DNA of 10,432 nucleotides from Podochytrium sp. JEL0797. Its lineage: Eukaryota; Chytridiomycota; Chytridiomycetes; Chytridiales; Chytriomycetaceae. How positions within the stretch are numbered: the stretch's first letter is position 1; each line of letters opens with the position of its first letter. The stretch is from NCBI GenBank assembly GCA_027596195.1, contig JADGJG010000963.1, positions 1 through 10,432 of the forward strand, read 5' to 3'. A program made the position numbers and the translations under genes. Under the pieces are notes generated by a model. It had not been told where the DNA came from, searched no databases, and saw only the letters and a program-made list of their open reading frames with translations. Of this stretch, positions 1 to 7,716 are shown piece after piece.

Positions 1-228
1 TCACACGCGCCTTGACACTAATAAATAAAAAATAAATAAAAACAAACAAACACAAAAGAAAAACAAAAACAATACGCACACTTCGCCAGCAACGGCAAAC
101 GCTGCCTCGAGATCTGCCTCAGTCGTGGCAAATGCGAGGTTGCCCACAAACACTTTGGGGCTGAGGTCTTCCTCCTGCGGCTGCGCGGCGGCGGGAGTGG
201 GGACGTTGGGGACTTGGTCTGCGTTCAT
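1..228 (-). CDS. RRM-domain RNA-binding protein, N-terminal part (cut by window edge)
   Basis: Two exons are visible: 228-80 and 17-1. The intron 79-18 (62 nt, GTGCGT...TTATTAG) is T-rich. The start at 228 gives an Ala/Pro-rich leader of about 24 residues, followed by the first half of an RNA recognition motif with RNP2-like VFVGNL at residues 26-31, an acidic helix (TEADLEAAF) and AGEVVKARV across the splice junction. The donor GTGCGT was preferred over GTGTGC two bases earlier because only GTGCGT joins into the usual RRM strand-2 wording. RNP1 would lie beyond the left edge. The frame is open upstream to 405, but that stretch reads like untranslated leader (Arg/Pro/His-rich, no domain), so Met at 228 is the likely start. 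RRM proteins bind single-stranded RNA; which RNA process this one serves cannot be told. It is divergent from the lipase, with a 279-base shared upstream region. Confidence 0.85.
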   Translation of the reverse strand: MNADQVPNVPTPAAAQPQEEDLSPKVFVGNLAFATTEADLEAAFAVAGEVCVLFLFFFCVCLFLFIFYLLVSRRV

Positions 229-437
229 TGCGTGGGGGGCTGGGGGGCCGTTAGCGAGTATGGGAGTATGAGTGATGAATTGGGAGTGGGGTGTGTGGGG
301 AGAACATCGTGGCCAAGCACAGCGTACTTGTTTGGATTGCCGCCTGGTCACAGCGGACGAGACAAATAAAGAGAAGCGGGGAAAGGAGCGGGGCGTGCGG
401 ACCACAGCGGATCACACGCAGATGCCAGTAATACCTT

Positions 438-460
438 GGGGTTGAGTGGGGTGGGGCGGG
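438..460 (+). other. G-quadruplex-type motif
   Basis: There are four G-runs (438-441, 448-451, 453-456, 458-460) separated by 6, 1 and 1 bases, which meets the common G3+N1-7 rule. It sits about 50 bases upstream of the lipase start on its coding strand, so it could form in the promoter or in the 5' UTR. Folding is an inference. Confidence 0.5.
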
Positions 461-466
461 TGGTGG

Positions 467-488
467 TTTCGAAAGGAGGTTTTCGAAA
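467..488. repeat. Paired TTTCGAAA palindromes upstream of lipase
   Basis: The 8-base palindrome TTTCGAAA occurs at 467-474 and again at 481-488, 14 bases apart start to start, ending 20 bases before the lipase ATG. Two identical palindromes at this spacing suggest a dimeric protein site, but the short motif also occurs elsewhere in the window (for example near 1365), so a regulatory role is only a possibility. Confidence 0.35.
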
Positions 489-507
489 AAAGTTCTGTTG
501 GCACAAA

Positions 508-1941
508 ATGACTCGGCACAAGTCACGTCACTTCAGCACCTCAAATGGCCTCTTCTCCCTGCTCTGTCTCCTCATTCTGGCCATCGCTCTGGTCTCCTTG
601 ACCCGGCGCGATTCCACCGCTTCATCTCCGCTTCGCGTCACGGCCCCTCCCGCCAACAACACGATTCCAGTCCCCCAGGAACGCATCGATGACATCAAGG
701 TATCACTCGGTCAGGTGCCACTTTGCCTTCGCGACCTAATTTCATCTCTTCAGTTCAATATTCTACCATACGCCCAAACAGCTTTCTGCCCCTTTAACGA
801 AATCGAAGCTTGGAACTGCACCGTGTGCAACAAAGGGTCCGAAGGAACCTCGAATATCTCGACTTTTGGCGGAACCGCATTCACGGCCTCCGGGTGGGTG
901 CCTCTGTCTCCTTGCATTGTTCCCATTGTGGCGCGCTCATCTTTTTCGAGTGCCCCCCCACGATATCAGATTTGTTGCTTTCAATCGCGCCTCAAACACC
1001 ATCATTATTTCTTTTCGTGGAACAAACTCGTTGGATACGTGGATCTCTGACCGTGCGTTTGTTATTTTTCGGTTTCGAGAATACCTACTCGGTGCGCGTT
1101 TTGACTGATTCTTGATACCCTCTCCCCCCCTGCCAACACACGCGGCACAAACACAGTCTTGATTGCCAAACCAGATTATGACCTCCCTTCTGCTCCACCA
1201 GGTACGAATGGATTTCTGTTGTCTTGAAAAATAGCACTCACCCCACATTCTGTTTCTGTTCCTTTTCTGCCCCAGGCACCAAAGTGCATTACGGATTCCT
1301 GAGCCTCTGGCACCCCGTCCGCGACCAAGTAATCGACCTCATTCAGAATCTCATGAATTCGGACGTTTCGAAAACGCCCGTGAACCTACTGTTTACTGGA
1401 CACTCCCTCGGCGGCGCCTTAGCCACCATTGCATCCGTCGACGTGTTTCAACACTTGTCGGATCAAATCGTGAGTTGTTCCCGGTCACCTCGAAGTAAAA
1501 ACGATTAATAACCGCCCCCTTTTTCAGAACGCAACACAAATCCACCTCCTCACCTTTGCCCAACCCCGCGTCGGAAACCCAACCTTCAGCACCTGGATCC
1601 ATTCCCTCCACTTTGCCACGACCCAACGCGTCACGAACCAAAACGATTGGACGCCGCACCTCCCGCCTCGGTTTTCGGGGTTCCGGCATTATCATGAGGA
1701 ACTGTGGATCGCGAGTAAGGACGGGGAGACGGTGGAGTGTTGGGATGATAATGGGGAGGTAGAGGGGGGTGATGGAAGGAAGAGGAAGGGGTGGTGGCCG
1801 GGGGAAGAGGAGGAGGAGGAGCCGCCAGTTGTGAATTGTATGGATCGGTGGAAGTGGAAGTATGATGTGATGAAGCATGGGGAGGTGTGGGGGGAACCGA
1901 TTGGGTTTCACGTTTGTTTGTGGGATCCCCGTGTGGTGTGA
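508..1941 (+). CDS. Class 3 (alpha/beta-hydrolase) triacylglycerol lipase, secreted or membrane-anchored
   Basis: Six exons: 508-699, 754-893, 970-1052, 1157-1201, 1276-1469, 1528-1941; all introns are GT-AG (54-104 nt). The product is 355 aa. Residues 14-31 are a hydrophobic signal peptide or signal anchor after a basic N-terminus. A family-typical segment YAQTAFC...WNCTVC (about 70-89) follows, then FRGTN (126-130, oxyanion-hole region), VHYGF (157-161), the nucleophile elbow GHSLGG with Ser197, FAQPRVGN (228-235), NDWTPHLPP with likely catalytic Asp258, and GFHVCLW with likely catalytic His346. This is the usual Ser-Asp-His order of the Rhizomucor/Thermomyces lipase family, which hydrolyses triacylglycerol esters. 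NCT at 85-87 and SNIS further on could be N-glycosylated. A Lys/Arg-then-Glu-rich insertion lies at about 293-318. The frame is open upstream to 436, but the hydrophobic segment fits best behind Met at 508. Confidence 0.95.
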
Positions 1942-1973
1942 AAGGGGGAAGAGCTTTGGGCACATTTTCTCCT

Positions 1974-1988
1974 CCCCCCCCCCCCCCC
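1974..1988. repeat. C15 homopolymer
   Basis: Fifteen consecutive C on the plus strand begin 33 bases after the lipase stop and are followed by CAC repeats. A second run of 14 C lies at 4402-4415. Runs this long are prone to length errors, but both are flanked by normal unique sequence. Confidence 0.9.
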
Positions 1989-2039
1989 ACCACCACCCCT
2001 GTTCGTGTTGTTTTGTAAAATATACAGGGTTTATTGTTT

Positions 2040-2106
2040 GTAAGTGACGCTTCTTCAGAACAAATGAGAATCTCGTGGTTGAGGTTAATGTCGTTTGCTT
2101 TTCCAG
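2040..2106 (+). other. Candidate intron in lipase 3' UTR
   Basis: GTAAGT at 2040 is a perfect donor. TTTGCTTTTCCAG ending at 2106 is a strong pyrimidine-rich acceptor with a branch-like TTAAT 20-30 bases before it. The 67-nt length matches the other introns in the window. It lies 98 bases after the lipase stop, in the same orientation, with no ATG between, so it would be a 3' UTR intron or part of an unseen transcript. Confidence 0.4.
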
Positions 2107-2381
2107 CGACATGCGGGATATGTATGAGGATGGAGACCCCACCGTCTTCTCAAAAAAGCGCATTCTATTTCTATAATTCTATTTAATCTTCGAGGAGCAC
2201 TAATTTGGCGAGGCAGAGTTCTTCCGTATCAACGAGCTCCACATTGGGGGGCCAGTTTGCCTCCCGACTGCTCCATCCGAGATCCTCATCGGGTCAAGTA
2301 AGTTACAAATTCCATCCGGGCCCTCGGGTGTGAAGCCCTTCACCCATTTTCTCCAAGAACTGCGCAATTTTCCGAACCGAA

Positions 2382-2476
2382 TGACGTCACCTCCCCCTCA
2401 ACCAATGAAAACCGTGCGCAGTCCATTTTCGTGCAACCACCAGAAAATCGCCCCCCAAAAAAACAGGTATAAATAG
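2382..2476 (+). promoter_or_regulatory. U4 snRNA promoter: CRE, CCAAT and TATA elements
   Basis: Three canonical Pol II elements read in the plus direction: full CRE palindrome TGACGTCA (2382-2389), CCAAT (2402-2406) and TATAAATAG (2468-2476). The TATA box starts 36 bases before the predicted U4 5' end at 2504. There is no ATG between the TATA box and 2769, which shows that the promoter serves a non-coding RNA. U4 is normally a Pol II transcript, which fits these elements. Confidence 0.8.
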
Positions 2477-2503
2477 ACCCCCTCCCCGCTTCAGTCAAAA
2501 AGT

Positions 2504-2630
2504 ATCCTGCACAGGGAGCAATATCTATATCCGTGAAGTTTCGACTGAGATTAGATTTTTGCTGATTGAAAACTATTTCCTAACAGCTCCACAGTCTCTT
2601 CGGAGGCGGTGGGAATTTTTGAAACACCCC
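2504..2630 (+). ncRNA. U4 spliceosomal snRNA
   Basis: U4 base-pairs with U6 in the U4/U6.U5 tri-snRNP and keeps U6 inactive until spliceosome activation. Features in order: 5' segment ATCCTGCACAGGG (2504-2516, U6 stem II region). The 5' stem-loop 2523-2556 has arms ATCTA/TAGAT and ATC/GAT, then a K-turn with TGA (2534-2536) opposite GA (2547-2548), capped by AGT-TTCG-ACT; this is the Snu13/15.5K binding shape. TTGCTGATTGAAAAC (2559-2573) is the stem I segment and closely resembles U4 of other eukaryotes. A hairpin follows at 2589-2612 with ten positions (one A-G mismatch, one G-T) around a C(TTCG)G tetraloop. The Sm site is AATTTTTG (2614-2621). The 3' end is approximate, a few bases past the Sm site as in yeasts. 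About 127 nt is near the size I recall for fission yeast U4. Confidence 0.93.
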
Positions 2631-4259
2631 CTCTCTCTCCCTTTCCACACTCCTTGTTCGTTTCCGTGCTTCTCTCCTTTTGTTGCTCTGTCCCTGCTTT
2701 GGCGGGGGTGGGGCGGGGGATTGAGAGGCAGGGGCGGGCGGATTGTGGTTTTTTATATTACAAATCAAATGGTGAAATAAGAACGTGTGTGTCAGGAAAA
2801 GAGGGAGACTTGGGTAAACTGTCTCGTTTTGGTCCATAGCAGCAGCTCCTCCTAGAAATTCAGCCGACGTCACTATTTCCGTGTAAGAGGTACCCAGCAA
2901 ATGTGTCCGAACTCGGCTGCCTTCCACACGCAAATCGTGACCACCACCAAATGTTGGGCCATAATTTCGATGCCCATACATTCCATGAACACGACCCTCC
3001 TGCTTGATAGCAGCTATATGCCACTCCTTTCCACCTGCATGAACATCAGAAAACAAGCACGCCTCCTTCGCGGGAATCCAATCCCCGTTAGAATTCCAAG
3101 CCGAGTCGATAAACCCACCAACAACTTTGACTCCCACTGTCTTGATCACAGTCAACGTCTTCGTCTTTCCATCACAAGCTTCATGGAATTTCGAGTGTTT
3201 GAACGCAGCAGTTGATGCACGGAAGAGCACCTTCATTTTGCTCAGATTCACTGGACAGAGAGTCAAAGCCGTCTTCAAGGCAGCTTCGAGACTCTTGATG
3301 GAGGTTCTGGACAGAATGTTCGACTGCGCCAGGGGTTGGCGACCCGTGCCCCATTTCTGGACATCCTTGGCAGCAGAGTGGAAATGTAACTCCAAGCACG
3401 TTTGCATCTCCTGCGAAAACAACGAGAGATACGGATCGACAAGGAGCTTGAACTCCTCCGGCGGGAAGGAGAAAAGCGACCCGCAGATATTGGGAAGCAG
3501 CCGACCCGCGTCTTCACGCGCCAACGAAACATTGAGCTCCCCAACGCCAGATCCAACAGACAGATTCTCCACCTGTTGACGTGCTTTCAACCAGGCAACG
3601 AGAAAAGACCAGTGCTCAACGTTAGAGATCGAGTTGTAAGCCAAGACATCGCGCACGTCATCCTTTGACATGTCGGCCAACAGTTCCCGTCCCGCTTCAA
3701 TCGTCTTGTCGAATTGGTCGAACGTCTCACATAACGCTGCTTCCTTGCCTTCGAGGAATCCAAGTCGCCTGGAGGTAACGAAAAACTCAAGGGCGTTTTC
3801 ATGCGTGAGCGAGTGATCCAAGCGATGCTGCATGCATTGGTCTTTGAGGGAGCGAAGGAGGAGTTGGTCTGCGAACATCGCAACACGTGTCAAGATGGCA
3901 TCAGGGACTTGGACGGTTCCGGTGTATATGAACTCGAGAACCGCGGTGATCGTTTCGAGGTCCACGTCGGGATGGGTGAACACGGCTCTGAGGGAGGAAG
4001 CAGTCTTGGCATCGACTTGAACACCCTCTGGAACCACGACGGGATCTTGGCCCGTGTTCCATCTGTCCTCTAATGCCCGCTCGTAAAACTCGCAGTGAAG
4101 ACTGATCAAGTTCGCATGCGCGAGGACGGGCGTGCGTTGTTCACCAACAAGGAGAAGGACATCAGCGAACTTGGAAGTTGTCAAGAGAGTCTTGAGGCTG
4201 GCTGGAGCGCTGGAATCGCTTGTGGCCGTGAGGGGTTGAACGGAACGAGTTGCGAGCAT
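2580..4259 (-). CDS. BTB-BACK-TLDc domain protein
   Basis: A single uninterrupted frame from ATG at 4259. A BTB/POZ domain (about residues 31-145: FADVLLLVG, LAHANLISLHCEFYERAL, VLEFIYTGTV) is followed by a BACK-like helical region (150-300) and a TLDc domain (about 341-482: KVLFRAST, FHEACDGKTKTLTVIKT, GGFIDSAW, YGPTFGGGHDLRV, GTSYTEIV, FLGGAA). BTB domains dimerise and often recruit Cullin-3. TLDc domains occur in oxidation-resistance and V-ATPase-interacting proteins, so an adaptor role is a family-level inference. The TLDc domain appears to end near residue 482 (about 2815). The remaining 77 codons are Pro/Arg/Lys-rich low complexity that run antisense into the U4 gene, so the true stop or a missed 3' intron is unresolved. 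Unlike its neighbours it has no introns across at least 480 codons. Confidence 0.9.
   Translation of the reverse strand: MLATRSVQPLTATSDSSAPASLKTLLTTSKFADVLLLVGEQRTPVLAHANLISLHCEFYERALEDRWNTGQDPVVVPEGVQVDAKTASSLRAVFTHPDVDLETITAVLEFIYTGTVQVPDAILTRVAMFADQLLLRSLKDQCMQHRLDHSLTHENALEFFVTSRRLGFLEGKEAALCETFDQFDKTIEAGRELLADMSKDDVRDVLAYNSISNVEHWSFLVAWLKARQQVENLSVGSGVGELNVSLAREDAGRLLPNICGSLFSFPPEEFKLLVDPYLSLFSQEMQTCLELHFHSAAKDVQKWGTGRQPLAQSNILSRTSIKSLEAALKTALTLCPVNLSKMKVLFRASTAAFKHSKFHEACDGKTKTLTVIKTVGVKVVGGFIDSAWNSNGDWIPAKEACLFSDVHAGGKEWHIAAIKQEGRVHGMYGHRNYGPTFGGGHDLRVEGSRVRTHLLGTSYTEIVTSAEFLGGAAAMDQNETVYPSLPLFLTHTFLFHHLICNIKNHNPPAPASQSPAPPPPKQGQSNKRREARKRTRSVEREREGVFQKFPPPPKRLWSC
2704..2738 (+). other. 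G-run cluster downstream of U4
   Basis: Runs of 5, 4, 5, 4 and 3 G at 2704-2738 are separated by loops of 1, 1, 11 and 1 bases, about 75 bases past the U4 3' end on its transcribed sense strand. It could fold as a quadruplex with one long loop and slow polymerase there, or could simply be the reverse of the Pro-rich tail frame of the convergent gene. A role is inferred only. Confidence 0.35.
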
Positions 4260-4574
4260 TTCGGATCAAAACAAACCAAAATCGCGAAACAGCGCCAGTC
4301 TCGAAAGGGAGAAAGAAAACCGCTATTCTCCTCTCCCTTGTTTACATATTCGTCCACGACCTTAAATCTTCAAGTCCTCCAACATCTGATACAAACCCCT
4401 TCCCCCCCCCCCCCCATCTCCTTGTGCCACTCCTCTACATTTTCATAAGTGGGGTGGGTTGGGGGCATTCAAACAAAGGCAGGACGCGTGGAAATTCCAC
4501 TATTTGAATAAAATTGTTAAAAAAAAGAACGCAAAACATCCTGTAAATAAGTACCGCCTGCTTCGCACTCCTCT
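4260..4574. other. Spacer: BTB-TLDc promoter side and 3' flank of CCCH gene
   Basis: These 315 bases hold no supported gene. The part next to the BTB start is pyrimidine-rich on its coding strand, as in many fungal leaders, without a TATA box. A C14 run lies at 4402-4415, a G-rich stretch at 4449-4465, and an A/T-rich segment at 4501-4530 that may include the polyadenylation region of the upstream minus-strand gene. Confidence 0.5.
4402..4415. repeat. C14 homopolymer
   Basis: Fourteen consecutive C on the plus strand in the intergenic spacer, like the 15-base run after the lipase. On the BTB coding strand it is a G14 run about 145 bases upstream of the start codon. Confidence 0.9.
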
Positions 4575-6904
4575 TCAAATCTTCAAATCCGCCAACATCT
4601 CATTCAACACCTTGTCCGCCTCCGCCCCCTTCTCTCCCTCCCTTGGCACCCCCACATCCCTCAAATACTCCACCCGTTCCCTCGCCGGCAGCTGCATCCA
4701 AATCTCCTCCACCAACCCCGCAAACCGCTCCCTCAACTCCTCACTCACCTCGTCCCCCAAAATCGACACCGAATCACCAGTCTCCCCACCCACATGCAGT
4801 TTTCGAAACAATCGACACGTGCTGTACATTTCAAAGAGTTGTCTCGCGGCGTGTAAGAATGCAAGGGGGTCGAAGGTGGAGAATTGGGTGTGTTTGAGAC
4901 TGTTGGAGGCGAGGTAGAGATACGTAAGGAGGGAGGCTGAACGGGTCGAGTTCCAGTGTGGGGTTGGGGTTTGCTTCGTTTCGTGGTCGCGCAAGAGACG
5001 ACAGATACGTCTCCAATCTGGGAGTGTCGTGATTAACGCGTTCGTTTCTTGCAAGTGAATACAACAAAGAGGCTCTTACCAGTAGAATCAAACTTCTCTG
5101 TCACAACCACCTCCTCCTCCCCCTCCCACCTCAAATCACACTCCCTCTCCTCCCTCCCACTCACAACCCTCACCTTCCCCCTCTCCCTCCCCTGCGCTTT
5201 ATCCTCTACAAGCCCGGCACACACCTCCACCCATGATCCCATGAGAGAATCACACGCGCCCAACAAGTCCCGCGCACGCGGGACACGCCACGCGTTCCAA
5301 ATGCTGTTTTTTTCCAAGACCATTTGAATCGCCAAAGTTCCCCACTTGCGGACAGTCGTGAGTTGTTTCAGCCGCGCAGCCGGCGTGTTCGATTTGAATG
5401 TATGCACCGTCTGCGTCGTGTGAAAGTGTTCCGCGATTTTTTCCAGTGAAAGCTGGTGGAACACGAAAAGGTGCATGGGGATCGTGTAATGCTCAGCGGT
5501 CGCGTGGGACGGGTGGATGAGTGTGTTGTACTTGTCGATGAGTGGGGTTGGTGAGGGGGGCAAGGAAAGGCCGTTGTGAGTGTGGGATGCGAGGAGGGAT
5601 TGGAAGAGGGTCATGAAGGGTTTGGAGAGGGCTTCTCCGACGTCGACGGTGAAGCTGGTGACGCGGAGTTTAGCAATATTTTTGGAGGGTGGGTCGAGAC
5701 TGGCCTATTTTTCATGAAAGGGGTTGTTGTTTAGTGTTTGGTTTGCGGAAAGGAAGAGAGTGGAAATTAGTACCCGCAACAGCCGGTCTTCATCAAACCC
5801 AGCCATCATACGATCCAACACCACATCCACCGCTTCCCCTTCCGCTTCCATCAACTCATCGAGTTCCGATTCCAAATTGCGTTCCTCCTCCCTCTTCAAC
5901 ACGGCCGAATCAACACCAATACCAAAATCGAGAATCGCATGGAACGCCCACGTGTATTTGCTTTCGAGCATCATCAAGGACGCGAGCTGAGACACGAGTG
6001 ACGCGATCGTGTTGGTGCTCGTTTCGGTTTCCGTCAACGCGTACTTCTCAACACGCGAAATGATGCGCGAGACTTCATTGGGAGTGAGGGGACAAGACGA
6101 GAGGAGGAGGCGGAGGATCCATCTCCACGCAAAGACGCGGTCGCGAGGGGTGACTTTGAAGTGTGAGTGGAAACATAGAAACGTTGAGGATTTGCAACAT
6201 TCGTGCGGGATTTTGTTGTACGTCGCCATGTCCTTGTCCTTGTCTGGTGCCAGGATGAAGGCGTGTACTTTGAAGAAGTAGTCGTGGAGGGTGGACATGT
6301 TGCGCATGGACAGGCCAAAACGCGACACGTCTCTGAGCGAGAGACCGATTTGGGTTCCCTCGCGTGAGAGAGACTGGTTAAGAAAGGCAATAACAGAGTC
6401 GACGTTCATGCGGATATTGGCGTCCTTGTCCTTGTGCATCACGTAGCGGTCCATGATGGTGTCTGCAAACGCGCGACGAACGAGGCCCAGCTCGACAGCC
6501 GGCTGCAGCACATAGTAGTCTAAGAAGGGCGCGTAGTGGTGTTTGTATGCGTGCGGACACCAGGCGTGGTCGCCCTTGGCGTGGCCGCGCGAAAGGCCGT
6601 CTGCAAACAGCGACACGGCGTGCTCGTCGCGGCAGTCGCGCCGCTCGCATCGCCGTCCCTGAAGTGCGGCACTGCACACCACGCTGTTGCGTCGCGAAGA
6701 CGCGAAGCCGCGCAGGGCGTGCGCAGAGTCGCAGCTGGCCGGCGCTTTCAGATGCGAAGAGAGGAAGGTGCGCGACACCTTGGCTGGCGTGTCTGCGGGC
6801 GTCGGCGTGGCGGCTGTGCTGGCCTCCTTCGATGCAGTGCTCGTCTCCTTCACTCCAGCCTCACTCTCAGGCTTCGAGTTGGTGGCAGTGGCGGACGCGA
6901 GCAT
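4575..6904 (-). CDS. CCCH zinc-finger protein of unknown function
   Basis: Three exons: 6904-5774, 5704-5080, 5017-4575, joined by introns of 69 nt (GTACTA...AAATAG) and 62 nt (GTAAGA...CTCCCAG, branch-like GTTAAT). The product is 732 aa. After a Ser/Thr/Ala-rich N-terminus of about 45 residues comes C77-x8-C86-x4-C91-x3-H95, the CCCH zinc-finger pattern typical of RNA-binding proteins. A second Cys/His group (H109, H113, C116, H118, H122, H123) follows. The remaining roughly 600 residues are rich in Leu and charged residues and look helical, with no motif I recognise; no signal peptide or membrane segment is seen. RNA binding is inferred from the finger alone. It lies head to tail between the CFEM gene (130 bases upstream) and the BTB gene. 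Exon joins preserve frame; an alternative 32-nt second intron was rejected. Confidence 0.78.
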
Positions 6905-6951
6905 GTTTGAACTTTATCTCCGTCGCGAATTTGAACACTGTTTGGCAGCGG

Positions 6952-6973
6952 TAAAAAAAATAAATAAATAAAT
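6952..6973. repeat. A-rich AAAT microsatellite
   Basis: A run of A followed by three to four AAAT units lies in the 3' flank of the CFEM gene. On that gene's strand it reads (ATTT)n followed by poly-T and may belong to its 3' UTR. Confidence 0.6.
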
Positions 6974-7033
6974 GAACAGTTTCAAAACAAGTGCCTTTAA
7001 TACGCGTGTTTCTGGATGCAATAATGATCTCCT

Positions 7034-7668
7034 TCACAAAACCACAAGCCACAACCCAACCGCAACTCCCACCACTCCGGCAACCACCCTCTTGGCTCCA
7101 GATCCCTGCTGCTGCTGCGAAGTCCACGAGGACTGCCCATCGGCTTGTGGAGAAACCGCAGGAGAAGAATACGGCGTGGCAGACGAGCCAGCAGATTGTT
7201 GCAAGACGGACCCAGTCACGGTGGAAGAAGACGTGGCGGTTCCAACAGCCGGTGGAGAAGTGATGGACGCGCTGCCGGTTGCTTGGAAGGACGGGTTCGT
7301 GGACAGCTGCGCGCAAACGCCTTCAAAGTTGGTCACCTGTGGAGAGAGAGAGTTGAGAAGGGGAAAAGGGGAATGGATGGAGAAGAACTCACCGCAGTCG
7401 TGATATCACTCAAATCTTTCGCCAAAGGACAAGGATCCTTCACACACGTGTTGAACACTGGGAGGATTGTGTTCCATTCGCCGCAAATTTGGGTAATGAC
7501 GGCTTGAGTCAACGAAGTCGAGAACCCAGGAATCTGGACAATCACGAATACGATTCAGCTCCAACTCTTCCAAATGGGTATATATGTTACCGCTGCCACG
7601 CATCCGTAAGCGCATGTGGGGAGGGTTTTGAGCGCGTTGGTGGCGTTCGTGGTGAGGTCAGCGCTCAT
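7034..7668 (-). CDS. CFEM-domain cysteine-rich surface protein with GPI-like tail
   Basis: Three exons: 7668-7591, 7533-7393, 7336-7034; introns are 57 and 56 nt, GT-AG and phase 0. The product is 173 aa. Residues 16-70 carry the CFEM signature LPTCAYGC ... QICGEW ... NTCVKDPC, with a further Cys in VTNFEGVCAQL of exon 3; this is six Cys against the usual eight. A Ser/Thr/Ala-rich stalk of about 75 residues follows, ending in GSGAKR and a hydrophobic tail of 17 residues, which is the layout of a GPI-anchored cell-wall protein. CFEM proteins act at fungal surfaces in adhesion, wall stability or haem/iron uptake. The first intron is certain because the exon reads into TGA without it. No signal peptide precedes residue 16, which is odd for this class, so the 5' end may be wrong. 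Confidence 0.85.
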
Positions 7669-7709
7669 TTTTCAGTTTTTTTTGGGGGAGTGTTACTTCG
7701 CATGTCTAG

Positions 7710-7716
7710 TTTTATA
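7710..7716 (-). promoter_or_regulatory. TATA box of CFEM gene
   Basis: TATAAAA on the minus strand, its first T 48 bases before the CFEM ATG. If the 36-base TATA-to-start distance of the U4 gene holds here, the leader is only about 12 nt. Confidence 0.6.

Larger units (their letters stand above)
229..507. promoter_or_regulatory. Divergent promoter region between RRM gene and lipase
   Basis: This 279-base gap separates the two divergent start codons. No clear TATA box is visible on either strand. It is G-rich on the plus strand and contains a four-run G-quadruplex-type motif at 438-460 (runs of 4, 4, 4 and 3 G with loops of 6, 1 and 1 bases). Two copies of the palindrome TTTCGAAA lie at 467-474 and 481-488, 20-40 bases before the lipase ATG. 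No coding region is supported here. Confidence 0.55.
1942..2381. other. Lipase 3' flank and spacer to U4 promoter
   Basis: This 440-base stretch carries no gene I can support. It holds a 15-base C run at 1974-1988, a convincing-looking intron on the plus strand at 2040-2106 (GTAAGT...TTTTCCAG) that could be a spliced lipase 3' UTR, and a 21-codon open frame starting at 2111 just after that acceptor. On the minus strand a 36-codon open stretch ends with TAA at 2183-2185. Both short frames are within chance expectation. Confidence 0.5.

Noticed and set aside
229..405. 59-residue N-terminal extension of the RRM protein
   Set aside because: The frame is open, but the sequence has no domain character and overlaps the divergent promoter.
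1393..2163. 256-codon minus-strand ORF opposite the lipase
   Set aside because: His/Pro/Leu low complexity that is the reverse of the lipase last exon, which carries catalytic motifs on the plus strand.
1942..2176. Extra last exon joining the lipase to the frame at 2107
   Set aside because: None of the donors before the lipase stop joins in the right phase, and the catalytic His already sits near the natural C-terminus.
2183..2290. 36-codon minus-strand open stretch ending in LVLLED and a stop
   Set aside because: There is a TGA directly upstream and no usable upstream exon; the length is within chance expectation.
2504..2570. Resemblance to U6 snRNA (CCTGCACA, CCGTGAAG)
   Set aside because: The ACAGAGA and AGC catalytic motifs are absent, while the following sequence and Sm site match U4. 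The resemblance is short and does not extend.
5048..5079. A 32-nt second intron in the CCCH gene (acceptor TTGCAAG)
   Set aside because: The same donor with acceptor CTCCCAG at 5018 gives 62 nt, a better acceptor, a branch-like site and the same reading frame.
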